Part shown: piece after piece, positions 1-6,966 of the stretch
Position numbering within the stretch: position 1 is the stretch's first letter
Layout of the letters: each line of letters opens with the position of its first letter
Assembly: GCA_005888955.1 (NCBI GenBank)
Contig: VBCS01000296.1
Span: forward strand, 1-12,917
Source: Betaproteobacteria bacterium
Lineage (GTDB): Bacteria > Pseudomonadota > Gammaproteobacteria > Burkholderiales > Casimicrobiaceae
Direction of reading: 5' to 3'
DNA length: 12,917 nucleotides
Notes under the pieces: generated by a model
What the model saw: only the letters and a program-made list of their open reading frames with translations
Databases searched by the model: none
What the model was told of the DNA's origin: nothing
Made by a program: the position numbers and the translations under genes

Positions 1-297
1 GAATACGTTCATGAACACGCTGATCTTCAGCGCATCGCGATCGAGATAAGGGTCGCGCGTGCGCTCGACGAGCATGACCTTGCCGTCGGCCGGTGCCAGC
101 ACGGCGTTCGCCTGCTCCGGCACGGTGCGCGGCGGATCGCGAAAGAACTGCGCGATAAAGGCGACGCCCAGCCAGGCAATGGCAGCGAGCAACCACAGGC
201 CGGTCCACGTCAGCGCGAGCGCGATGAGAATCGCGATCGCCAGGAACGGCCAGCCTTCGCGGGCAATGATGGGGTGCGGGTAAACGGATTCGGACAT
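1..297 (-). CDS. psd: Phosphatidylserine decarboxylase proenzyme, N-terminal part (runs off left edge)
   Basis: Only the first 99 codons are in the window. Psd decarboxylates phosphatidylserine to phosphatidylethanolamine at the inner membrane. The visible part begins MSESVYPHPIIAREGWPF, followed by one long or two short hydrophobic segments (about residues 17-51), then FFRDPPRTVP, LAPADGKVM and the start of the KISVFMN stretch. These are the typical opening blocks of the short bacterial Psd family. The self-cleavage site (LGST-type) and pyruvoyl serine lie beyond the window. The ATG at 297 is chosen because the family starts a few residues before YPHPIIAREGW. No strong Shine-Dalgarno sequence is visible. 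It is the last visible gene of the ilv operon. The frame stays open upstream as far as an ATG at 540, but that extension is low-complexity and comes from a broken small gene (305-540). Confidence 0.93.
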   Translation of the reverse strand, partial: MSESVYPHPIIAREGWPFLAIAILIALALTWTGLWLLAAIAWLGVAFIAQFFRDPPRTVPEQANAVLAPADGKVMLVERTRDPYLDRDALKISVFMNVF

Positions 298-304
298 CGG
301 CAGG

Positions 305-540
305 CTACTTCGCAGACTCGTCGATGCGCCGCGCGAGATCCTGCGCGTCGCGCTGCAGTTGCTGCTCCACGCCGCGCGCTCGCTCGATCGGAGTCGCCGC
401 CGCCGGCGCCGCAACGGTCGGATCGGCGGGCGCGGGACCGACGGCGCCGACGCCGCGAGGACCGGCGTTGGCCGCTGCGTCGGAGCCGGCAGGAGGCCGA
501 TGAGGCCGATCCAGCCGCGCTGCCTTTGTGCTGCGGTCAT
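305..540 (-). pseudogene. Frame-broken small membrane-protein gene between ilvC and psd
   Basis: An ATG at 540, 16 bases after the ilvC stop, opens MTAAQRQRGWIGLIGLL, which looks like the start of a small single-pass membrane protein. A sensible C-terminus, IERARGVEQQLQRDAQDL then ARRIDESAK and stop (TAG at 305-307), lies in a different frame. The 236 bases from start to stop are not a multiple of three. The hydrophobic stretch ends abruptly after about six residues, as if the rest of the membrane span and a linker were deleted with a frame change. As I recall it, related betaproteobacteria have a small hypothetical membrane protein at this place, with this kind of N- and C-terminus. I cannot run the comparison. 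A sequencing indel is an alternative. The N-terminal frame has no stop and runs in frame into psd. Confidence 0.45.
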
Positions 541-556
541 GGCGACGGCGGCGCCG

Positions 557-1573
557 CTAATTCCTCGTCTGGTCCACCAGCTTGTTCTTCTTGATCCACG
601 GCATCATTTCCCGCAGTTTGCCGCCGACCTGCTCGATCGGGTGCTCGGCGGTCATGCGCCGTCGCGACAGCATCGTCGGCGCGCCGGCGCGATTCTCCAG
701 GATGAAGTTGCGCGCGTATTCGCCGCTCTGGATGCGCGCGAGCGCCGCGCGCATTGCATCCTTGGTCGCGGCGTTGATGATCAGAGGCCCCGTCACGTAC
801 TCGCCGTATTCCGCGTTGTTCGAGATCGAGTAGTTCATGTTCGCGATCCCGCCCTCGTACATCAGATCGACGATGAGCTTCAACTCATGCAGGCATTCGA
901 AGTACGCCATCTCGGGCGCATAGCCGGCTTCGACCAGCACCTCGAAGGCATTCTTGACCAGCTCGACACAGCCCCCGCAGAGCACGGTCTGCTCGCCGAA
1001 CAGGTCGGTCTCGGTTTCCTCCTTGAACGAGGTTTCGATGACGCCGGCGCGCGCGCCGCCGATTGCCGCGGCGTAGGAAAGCGCAAGATCGCGCGCCTTC
1101 CGGCTCATATCCTGGTGGACTGCGATCAGCATCGGCGTGCCACCGCCCTGCACGTAGGTCGAGCGGACGGTGTGCCCTGGCGCCTTCGGCGCGATCATCA
1201 CGACGTCGAGATCGGCTCGGGGCATCACCTGTCCGTAGTGAATGTTGAATCCGTGCGCGAACGCAAGCGTCGCGCCCTTGCGGATGTTGGGCTCGACCTC
1301 TTCGCGATAGACTGCGGCGATGTGCTCGTCGGGCATCAACATCATCACGAGGTCGGCACCCTTCACGGCATCGGCGACCGCGGCGACCTTGAGCCCGGCC
1401 TTCTTCGCCTTGTCCCAGGACGCGCCACCCGCGCGGAGCCCAACGGTCACCTTGACGCCGGAATCGTTCAGATTCTGCGCATGCGCGTGGCCCTGCGAGC
1501 CGTAGCCCACGATCGTGACTTTCTTGCCCTTGATCAACGACAGGTCCGCGTCCTTCTCGTAATACACCTTCAT
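557..1573 (-). CDS. ilvC: Ketol-acid reductoisomerase (NADP+), class I
   Basis: IlvC converts acetolactate or acetohydroxybutyrate to the 2,3-dihydroxy acids using NADPH and Mg2+, the second common step of valine, isoleucine and leucine synthesis in the cytoplasm. The protein has 338 residues, the usual class I length. The Rossmann motif GYGSQGHAHAQNL is at about residues 23-35. The loop after it (GLRAGGASW) has the Arg and Ser typical of NADPH users. The catalytic and metal residues fall at the family positions: H107, D190, E194, E226, E230 and S251. The start is supported by AAGGGA at 1580-1585, six bases before the ATG. It follows ilvN in the same operon after a 116-base gap that holds two hairpin repeats. 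Confidence 0.98.
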   Translation of the reverse strand: MKVYYEKDADLSLIKGKKVTIVGYGSQGHAHAQNLNDSGVKVTVGLRAGGASWDKAKKAGLKVAAVADAVKGADLVMMLMPDEHIAAVYREEVEPNIRKGATLAFAHGFNIHYGQVMPRADLDVVMIAPKAPGHTVRSTYVQGGGTPMLIAVHQDMSRKARDLALSYAAAIGGARAGVIETSFKEETETDLFGEQTVLCGGCVELVKNAFEVLVEAGYAPEMAYFECLHELKLIVDLMYEGGIANMNYSISNNAEYGEYVTGPLIINAATKDAMRAALARIQSGEYARNFILENRAGAPTMLSRRRMTAEHPIEQVGGKLREMMPWIKKNKLVDQTRN

Positions 1574-1597
1574 GTCGATTCCCTTCTTGGTGGCGTC

Positions 1598-1673
1598 ATC
1601 CCCGCGAAGGCGGGAATCCAGGGGCGCACCAACGACGCTGGTCCCCGCAACCCTGTCCCCGCGAAGGCGGGGA
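1598..1673. repeat. Pair of REP-like palindromes between ilvN and ilvC
   Basis: Two copies of the core CCCGCGAAGGCGGG lie 58 bases apart in the 116-base ilvN-ilvC gap. The first copy (1601-1614) sits in GTCATCCCCGCGAAGGCGGG followed by AATCCAGG. The second copy (1656-1673) is TCCCCGCGAAGGCGGGGA, a 7-bp perfect stem with a 4-base loop. This wording resembles the extragenic palindromes scattered through many proteobacterial genomes. In transcript form, each copy would fold as a strong hairpin inside the ilv mRNA. Neither is followed by a U-run, so they do not look like intrinsic terminators. Confidence 0.7.
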
Positions 1674-1689
1674 GCGAGGACGACAAAAG

Positions 1690-2181
1690 CTAAACACGCA
1701 GTATGCGCTCGCCCCGCCCGATGCCCGACGCTCCAGTGCGCACCGTCTCGAGTATGGCGCCCGGCTCGATCGCCTGCAGGAACGCGTCAAGCTTCTCGCC
1801 GGGGCCCGTGAGTTCGATGGTATAGCTCTTGTCGGTGACGTCGAGGATGCGGCCGCGGAAAATGTCCGCGAGCCGCTTCATCTCATCGCGGTCCTTGCCC
1901 GCAGCGCGCACCTTGACCAGCATCAGCTCGCGCTCGATGTGATTGCCGTCGGTGAGATCGACGACCTTGACGACCTCGACCAGCTTGTTCAACTGCTTCG
2001 TAATCTGCTCGACGACGTCGTCGGAGCCGGCGGTGACGATGGTCATCCGAGACATCGTGGCATCCTCGGTCGGCGCCACCGTCAGCGACTCGATGTTATA
2101 GCCGCGCGCGGAAAACAAGCCCGAAATACGCGACAGCGCACCGGCTTCGTTCTCGACGAGAATCGACAGGATATGGCGCAT
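1690..2181 (-). CDS. ilvN: Acetolactate synthase, small regulatory subunit
   Basis: This is the regulatory subunit of acetohydroxyacid synthase (named ilvN or ilvH by different genomes). It stimulates the catalytic IlvB subunit and confers feedback inhibition by valine. The protein has 163 residues, the normal length. The N-terminal ACT domain begins MRHILSILVENEAGALSR and is followed by the second alpha-beta domain with DGNHIERELMLVKV at about residues 96-109. The valine-site positions known from E. coli IlvH (N11, G14, N29) are all kept, so valine sensitivity is expected. The ATG at 2181 lies two bases after the ilvB stop codon, which indicates translational coupling. Confidence 0.97.
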   Translation of the reverse strand: MRHILSILVENEAGALSRISGLFSARGYNIESLTVAPTEDATMSRMTIVTAGSDDVVEQITKQLNKLVEVVKVVDLTDGNHIERELMLVKVRAAGKDRDEMKRLADIFRGRILDVTDKSYTIELTGPGEKLDAFLQAIEPGAILETVRTGASGIGRGERILRV

Positions 2182-2183
2182 GG

Positions 2184-3890
2184 CTACAATTCTTCGGCGA
2201 AGATCATTTCCGTGAGTCCCTTGCCGCCGGGGATCATCGGAAACACGTTCTCGGCCTGATCGGTGATCATGTCGAGGAACACCAGCCGATCCTTGAGCTT
2301 GAACGCCTCTCGCAACGCGCCCTCGACGTCGCCGGGTTTCTCGACCTTCATGCCGACGTGGCCGTACGCCTCGGCGAGCTTGGTGAAATCGGGCAGCGCG
2401 TCCATGTACGACTCGGCGTAGCGGTTGCCGTAGAAGAACTGCTGCCACTGCCGGACCATGCCCATGTACTTGTTGTTCAGGTTCACGATCTTGACCGGCA
2501 GATGATACTGCTTGCAGGTCGATAGCTCCTGGATGCACATCTGGATCGACGCCTCGCCGGTCACGCAAGCGACTGTCGCGCCGGGGTTCGCGAGGATCGC
2601 GCCCATCGCGGCCGGCAGTCCGAAGCCCATCGTCCCCAAGCCTCCCGAATTGATCCACCGTCGCGGCTTGTCGAACTTGTAGTATTGGGCGACCCACATC
2701 TGGTGCTGGCCGACATCCGAGGTGATGATCGCGTCGCCGCCCGTGAGCTCGTAGAGCTTCTCGATCACGTACTGCGGCTTGATCAGCGCGCTCTTGCGGT
2801 CGTACTTGAGGCAGTCCTTGCGCTGCCATTCCTTGATCTGGCCCCACCACTCCTTGAGAGCCTGCGCGTCCGGCCGCTGCGGCGAGGACTCGATCAGCTT
2901 CAGCATCTCGTCGAGCACATCGGCGACGTAGCCGACGATCGGCACGTCGACCCTGACGCGCTTGGAAATCGACGACGGGTCGATATCGATATGGATGATC
3001 TTGCGGTCAGCGCGGAAGAAGTGGGTCGGATTGCCGATGACGCGGTCATCGAAGCGCGAGCCCACCGCGAGCAGCACGTCGCAACTCTGCATCGCCATGT
3101 TCGACTCGTACGTGCCGTGCATGCCGAGCATGCCGGTGAACTGCGGATCGGTGCCCGGAAAGCCGCCGAGGCCCATCAGAGTATTGGTGCACGGAAAGCC
3201 GAGCAGGCGCAACAGCCGCGTCAGCTGCGGCGCCGCGGTGTTGAGGATCACGCCGCCGCCGGTGTAGACCATCGGCCGCTTCGCTTCGAGCAGGAGTCCA
3301 ACCGCCTTCTTGATCTGGCCCGCGTGTCCCCGCGTGACCGGGTTGTACGAGCGCAATGAGATCGTCTTCGGATAGCTGTACTCGGCCTTCGCCTGCGTGA
3401 CATCCTTGGGAATGTCGACCAGCACCGGCCCCGGCCGTCCGGTCTGCGCGAGATAGAACGCCTTTTTCATCGTCACGGCGAGCTGCGCCACATCCTTGAC
3501 CAGGAAGTTGTGCTTCACGCAGGGCCGGGTGATCCCGACCGTGTCGCACTCCTGGAACGCGTCCTGGCCGATGGCGTGGGTCGGAACCTGGCCGGTGATG
3601 ATCACCATCGGAATCGAATCCATGTACGCGGTCGCGATGCCCGTGACGGCGTTCGTGACGCCCGGTCCCGAGGTAACGAGGCAGACACCGACCTTATGCG
3701 ACGAGCGCGAATAGCCATCGGCGGCATGCGCCGCACCCTGTTCGTGCCGGACCAGGACGTGCTTGACCTGCTCCTGCTTGAACAGCTCGTCGTAAATGTT
3801 GAGAACCGCGCCGCCCGGATAGCCGAAGACGTATTCGACGCCTTCTTCCTGCAGGCAGCGGATGACGATCTCTGCGCCGGTGAGCTGCAT
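2184..3890 (-). CDS. ilvB: Acetolactate synthase, large catalytic subunit
   Basis: ThDP-dependent enzyme condensing two pyruvates (or pyruvate and 2-oxobutyrate) to acetolactate or acetohydroxybutyrate, the first common step of branched-chain amino acid synthesis. It has 568 residues in the usual PYR, central and PP domain order. The catalytic Glu is E50 in RHEQGAAHAADGY. The central domain has VGSRFDDRVIG (about 276-286), a hallmark of acetolactate synthases. The ThDP-Mg motif is GEASIQM at 445-451 rather than GDG; Glu in place of Asp and Ala in place of Gly are, as far as I know, tolerated in this family. It ends with the substrate-proximal MVRQWQQFFYGNRY block (about 478-491). It is the first gene of the ilv operon. 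AAGG and GGGA precede the ATG at suitable distance. Confidence 0.97.
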   Translation of the reverse strand: MQLTGAEIVIRCLQEEGVEYVFGYPGGAVLNIYDELFKQEQVKHVLVRHEQGAAHAADGYSRSSHKVGVCLVTSGPGVTNAVTGIATAYMDSIPMVIITGQVPTHAIGQDAFQECDTVGITRPCVKHNFLVKDVAQLAVTMKKAFYLAQTGRPGPVLVDIPKDVTQAKAEYSYPKTISLRSYNPVTRGHAGQIKKAVGLLLEAKRPMVYTGGGVILNTAAPQLTRLLRLLGFPCTNTLMGLGGFPGTDPQFTGMLGMHGTYESNMAMQSCDVLLAVGSRFDDRVIGNPTHFFRADRKIIHIDIDPSSISKRVRVDVPIVGYVADVLDEMLKLIESSPQRPDAQALKEWWGQIKEWQRKDCLKYDRKSALIKPQYVIEKLYELTGGDAIITSDVGQHQMWVAQYYKFDKPRRWINSGGLGTMGFGLPAAMGAILANPGATVACVTGEASIQMCIQELSTCKQYHLPVKIVNLNNKYMGMVRQWQQFFYGNRYAESYMDALPDFTKLAEAYGHVGMKVEKPGDVEGALREAFKLKDRLVFLDMITDQAENVFPMIPGGKGLTEMIFAEEL

Positions 3891-3956
3891 GGATTTCCCG
3901 CCTTAAGCCATAATGAACACGTTTGCCCGGCGCCGCTCTCGCGGGTCGGGGTCTGC

Positions 3957-3983
3957 AAAACGCGCCGCGCCCGGGTCAGGCGC
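3957..3983 (-). terminator. Possible attenuator hairpin with short U-run upstream of ilvB
   Basis: On the minus strand GCGCC (3983-3979) can pair with GGCGC (3971-3967, or 3966-3962 with a larger loop), and TTTT follows at 3960-3957. The hairpin starts five bases after the stop of a possible leader peptide and ends about 70 bases before ilvB. The U-run is short, so termination may be weak or absent. Confidence 0.3.
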
Positions 3984-3988
3984 TTACT

Positions 3989-4042
3989 TCAAGGCTTTTC
4001 GGGTTGAAAGCCGCGATTATTGCAGCATCGGCCGCATCCCAT
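3989..4042 (-). CDS. Possible leader peptide (17 codons) upstream of ilvB
   Basis: A short frame MGCGRCCNNRGFQPEKP opens at 4042 and stops with TGA at 3991-3989. It has a very good ribosome binding site: GGAG at 4053-4050, seven bases before the ATG. It lies about 100 bases upstream of ilvB and is followed at once by a GC-rich hairpin and four Ts. A second stem (GGCTTT 4012-4007 with AAAGCC 3998-3993) lies inside its 3' half. This is the layout of a transcription attenuator. Against it, the peptide is rich in Cys (3 of 17) rather than the Ile, Leu and Val codons expected for an ilv leader. I do not recognise the peptide with certainty. Confidence 0.35.
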   Translation of the reverse strand: MGCGRCCNNRGFQPEKP

Positions 4043-4269
4043 CGGGTTGCTCCGGCAGCGCTTATGGCGCCTCCGAAGGGGATGCCAACGGCCGTTTTTG
4101 CAGGACAGCACGAATTCCCGAAGAATCCGTCGATCAACGTTACCGACATCACCGGCGTTGGTCAAGCCCGCTGCGATGCATCAATTCCGCTGCACGGAGT
4201 AAGGCTGGGTCGCCCGCGAAACGTCGCCGGCCGGCCAGAGGCGACGCCAGCCCGTCGCCGTGCCGCGTC

Positions 4270-4275
4270 TATAAT
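4270..4275 (+). promoter_or_regulatory. Perfect -10 hexamer (TATAAT) of the sigma-factor operon
   Basis: TATAAT occurs at 4270-4275, in a region otherwise very rich in GC, 29 bases upstream of the proposed start codon at 4305. It would give a 5' leader of roughly 20-25 bases that contains the GGAGG ribosome binding site. There is no good -35 match at the usual distance (CCAGCC at 4247-4252), so an activator or an alternative holoenzyme may help. Confidence 0.55.
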
Positions 4276-4304
4276 CGCTGGAAGACAGCGCCCGGAGGAT
4301 AGCA

Positions 4305-4867
<563 letters not shown>

Positions 4868-4871
<4 letters not shown>

Positions 4872-5251
4872 ACGAGCAAGAAACTGCAAAGAAAATAACA
4901 GGTTATCTCGATCGCGGGACGGCGGGGCTCAAGGCCGGCACGGCGTTCAAGCTGCAACGGGCGCGACAGCACGCGCTGGCGCGGCTTTCTGCGCCGCAGC
5001 AGGCGCCGGAATTTGCCTTGGCCGGCGCGGGTGGCGCCACGTTCGGCGGCCGGCGATACTTCGCCGATGCGCGCATCTGGATCGGCTTATTGCTGCTCGT
5101 CGGCGGCATTCTTTCCTACCAATACTGGCAGGCGGCCCAGCAGGCGCGCGACATCGAGGAAACCGATGCGGCGATCCTGTCTTCCGAGTTACCGATCGAG
5201 GCCTATCTGGACCGGGGATTCCAGGCTTCGCTCAAGCGCTCCGAGCCCTGA
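4868..5251 (+). CDS. DUF3619 family single-pass membrane protein
   Basis: This 127-residue protein starts MNEQETAKKITGYLDRGTA and has a soluble N-terminal part rich in Ala, Gln and Arg. A single membrane span lies at about residues 75-93 (IWIGLLLLVGGILSYQYW), and a short C-terminal tail includes LSSELPIEAYLDRGFQ. The N-terminal and C-terminal blocks match what I know of the DUF3619 family, which in betaproteobacteria follows a sigma factor gene as here. Its start overlaps the sigma stop (ATGA at 4868-4871), so the two are translated as a pair. A membrane-bound partner or anti-sigma role is a reasonable guess from the position only. No function is established that I can name. Confidence 0.88.
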
Positions 5252-5736
5252 TCGCTGCCGCCCTGCTGGCGATCGCTTTTGCGAGCTCCCCGGCCGTAGC
5301 CGTCGCAGTCGGGCCGCGCGCTCCCTCATGGGCCGAGCTCTCCTCCTCCGAGAAGCAGGTGCTCGCGCCGCTCGCCGCGGAGTGGGATTCTCTCGACGCC
5401 GCCCGCAGGCAAAAATGGATGGGCATCGCCAAGCGCTATCCCACCTTGGCGCCTCCCGAGCAGGAACGCGTGCAGCAGCAGATGGGCGCGTGGGTGCGCC
5501 TCACCCCCGATCAGCGGCGCCAGGCCCGGGAGCAGTACAAATCGATAAAACAATTGCCGCCCGAGAAGCGGCAGCAGGTCCAGGAGAAGTGGCAGGAGTA
5601 TCAACAGCTCCCGCCAGAGAAACGGAAGGAGCTGTCCAGCCGCAGTGGTGCCCCGCCGGCAGCCCAACAGCTCTCGCCCGAGAGACGGAGGGAGCCGGAC
5701 AGCCGCAGCGGCGCCCCGCCGGCGGGCAAGCCGTAG
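5248..5736 (+). CDS. DUF3106 family exported protein, apparent CTG start
   Basis: The protein begins with a hydrophobic signal-like stretch (IAAALLAIAFASSPAVAVA, about residues 2-20), then the DUF3106-type block PSWAELSSSEKQVLAPLAAE and repeated charged units (LTPDQRRQAREQYK, QLPPEKRQQ, LPPEKRKEL). It is likely periplasmic and has no known function. The start is uncertain. No ATG, GTG or TTG is in frame for about 200 bases upstream of the signal segment, and the first GTG inside (5359) would remove it. CTG at 5248 overlaps the previous stop as CTGA, imitating the usual ATGA coupling. ATT at 5218 is another possibility. The C-terminal 42 residues are a duplication of a 63-base unit. The gene lies within the sigma operon. 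Confidence 0.82.
   Translation: MIAAALLAIAFASSPAVAVAVGPRAPSWAELSSSEKQVLAPLAAEWDSLDAARRQKWMGIAKRYPTLAPPEQERVQQQMGAWVRLTPDQRRQAREQYKSIKQLPPEKRQQVQEKWQEYQQLPPEKRKELSSRSGAPPAAQQLSPERRREPDSRSGAPPAGKP
5602..5727 (+). repeat. Two tandem 63-base units in the DUF3106 gene
   Basis: Unit one (5602-5664) and unit two (5665-5727) both begin CAACAGCT and encode related 21-residue segments: Q-Q/L-L-P/S-PE-K/R-R near the start, and SRSGAPPA at the end of each. A more diverged copy of the LPPEKR part lies just before (about 5551-5601). The unit length is a multiple of three, so the frame is kept and copy number could vary between strains. Confidence 0.75.
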
Positions 5737-5751
5737 CCGGGCACGCCTTCT

Positions 5752-6297
5752 GTGCTCGGCGTCGAGCCTGCCGGACTGGCGCGCAAGCTTGGGGCGTCCG
5801 CGTACGAAGGGCTCCTGCTCGCGGCCCTGCTGCTGCTGGTCGGCTTTGCCCTCCTTCCCATCGTCACCCCGACCAACGCTATCGCCGTCAGCGCCTTGCG
5901 CAGCCCGGGCGTGGATCAACCGGCTCCTTACCTGATGTCGCGCCCGGCGCGGGTCGCCTCGGGTGCGCTGCTGTTCGGGGTTTGCGGCGCGTATTGCATC
6001 GGGCTGTGGAGCGGAGGCCGACGCACGCTACCGATGAAAACGTGGCGGCTCGCGCTGCGGGGCACCGGGGGAGCGCCCGTGCCAGCGCAGACGGTCATGC
6101 TGCGCTACTTCGCCTGCTGGACCGGACCGGCGCTTGCCATCGCCGGCTACCTTGCACTCGCGCCCTCGGGCCGCGGCCGCTGGGCGCTGGCACTGCTCGC
6201 GGTCAATTACGCCTGGGCCTTGGTCGACCGCGACCGACAGTACTTGCAGGATCGTATTGCCGGGACGCGACTCTTCGTCCTGCCGCCCGAACGCTAG
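5752..6297 (+). CDS. RDD family membrane protein
   Basis: A 181-residue integral membrane protein starting with GTG at 5752, 15 bases after the DUF3106 stop; no strong ribosome binding site is visible. The family marks are the conserved Arg in the first helix entry (LARKLGASAYEGLLL, with Glu in place of the usual Asp), the segment GGRRTLPMKTWRLALR (about 88-103) and the closing VDRDRQYLQDRIAGTRL (about 158-174), which carries the second conserved Asp pair. Hydrophobic segments lie at about 18-38, 68-87 and 122-158. RDD proteins are inner-membrane proteins of mostly unknown role; some are linked to ion transport. It is the last gene of the sigma operon and ends 46 bases from the convergent ppa gene. 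No clear terminator is seen in that gap. Confidence 0.88.
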   Translation: MLGVEPAGLARKLGASAYEGLLLAALLLLVGFALLPIVTPTNAIAVSALRSPGVDQPAPYLMSRPARVASGALLFGVCGAYCIGLWSGGRRTLPMKTWRLALRGTGGAPVPAQTVMLRYFACWTGPALAIAGYLALAPSGRGRWALALLAVNYAWALVDRDRQYLQDRIAGTRLFVLPPER

Positions 6298-6343
6298 CTT
6301 TCCGGGCCCAGCCAACGCGGCGTCGCGCTGATCGCGAATGCCG

Positions 6344-6892
6344 TCAAACCCGCGAGGCCGGATTTTCCGCCTCGTAGCGCGCGACGCTTTCGACGATCTC
6401 GTTCTTCGCTTCCTCGGCATCGACCCAGCTCGAGACGCGCACCCATTTGCCGGGCTCGAGATCCTTGTAGTGCTCGAAGAAATGCGCGATTTGCCGCGTC
6501 GTGATCTCGGGTAGGTCGCGCGGCGATTCAATCGACCGGTAGAGGCTCGACAGCTTATCCACCGGCACGGCAAGGATCTTGGCGTCGACGCCGGCCTCGT
6601 CATCCATCTTGAGCATGCCGACCGGCCGGCAGCGGACGACCACGCCGGTGATCAGCGGCACCGGCGAGAGCACCAGCACGTCGCAGGGATCACCGTCACC
6701 CGACAACGTGCGCGGAATGTATCCGTAATTGCACGGATAGCGCATCGCCGTCGACATGAAGCGATCGACAAAGACGGCGCCGGTTTCCTTGTCGACTTCG
6801 TACTTGATCGGATCACCGTGCATCGGAATCTCGATGATCACGTTGCAGTCGTTGGGAACGCCCTTGCCGGCGGAGACGCGGTCGAGGTTCAT
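6344..6892 (-). CDS. ppa: Inorganic pyrophosphatase
   Basis: Hydrolyses pyrophosphate to two phosphates in the cytoplasm, pulling nucleotide, amino-acyl-tRNA and acyl-CoA forming reactions forward. It has 182 residues, close to the 176 of E. coli Ppa (family I). The signature DGDPCDVLV is at 66-74, with metal-binding D66, D68 and D71. Other active-site positions align with the E. coli enzyme: E21, K30, R44 and Y56. The ATG at 6892 is preceded by a 16-base palindrome rather than a clear Shine-Dalgarno sequence. It stands alone on the minus strand, between the RDD gene (convergent) and the GntR gene (divergent). Confidence 0.97.
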   Translation of the reverse strand: MNLDRVSAGKGVPNDCNVIIEIPMHGDPIKYEVDKETGAVFVDRFMSTAMRYPCNYGYIPRTLSGDGDPCDVLVLSPVPLITGVVVRCRPVGMLKMDDEAGVDAKILAVPVDKLSSLYRSIESPRDLPEITTRQIAHFFEHYKDLEPGKWVRVSSWVDAEEAKNEIVESVARYEAENPASRV

Positions 6893-6894
6893 GG

Positions 6895-6910
6895 TCCGAT
6901 GAACATCGGA
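6895..6910. promoter_or_regulatory. Perfect palindrome covering the ribosome binding region of ppa
   Basis: TCCGATGAACATCGGA is a 7-bp inverted repeat with a 2-base centre, starting two bases upstream of the ppa ATG. As DNA it could be an operator. As RNA a two-base loop is too tight for the full stem. It occupies the place where a Shine-Dalgarno sequence should be. Confidence 0.4.
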
Positions 6911-6922
6911 GCGAAGGGCGCT

Positions 6923-6950
6923 ATGTTAACCTATCGTGGCACGATGTCCG
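6923..6950 (-). promoter_or_regulatory. Candidate ppa promoter
   Basis: On the minus strand CGGACA (6950-6945) and TAACAT (6928-6923) are separated by 16 bases. Each matches the sigma-70 consensus in four of six positions. The spacer contains the palindrome at 6933-6945, so a bound repressor would block this promoter. Confidence 0.3.
6933..6945. promoter_or_regulatory. Palindrome matching the FadR-type GntR operator pattern
   Basis: ATCGTGGCACGAT is a perfect 6-bp inverted repeat around one base. The inner TCGTGGCACGA (6934-6944) fits the pattern T-N-G-T-N3-A-C-N-A described for the FadR subfamily of GntR regulators. The adjacent divergent gene at 6998 encodes exactly such a regulator. The site lies inside the candidate ppa promoter. 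Confidence 0.45.
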
Positions 6951-6966
6951 CGCTTGGATAGCCGCC

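Larger units (their letters stand above)
3891..4304. other. Divergent intergenic region between ilvB and the sigma-factor operon
   Basis: This stretch separates two operons that point away from each other. On the minus strand it carries the ilvB leader region, with a possible leader peptide and hairpins. On the plus strand it carries the -10 element of the sigma operon near its right end. I see no convincing sigma-70 promoter for ilvB; the best -35-like word, TTGAAG at 3992-3987, has no good partner. Longer open frames here have no recognisable protein content. Confidence 0.6.

Noticed and set aside
1598..1673. CRISPR repeats
   Set aside because: Only two copies, each palindromic, without regular spacers or cas genes; they fit REP-like elements.
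359..1693. Open frame of 444 codons on the plus strand
   Set aside because: Antisense to ilvC, which has every catalytic residue in place.
6298..6343. Bidirectional terminator between the RDD gene and ppa
   Set aside because: I found no stem followed by a T-run on either strand in this 46-base gap.
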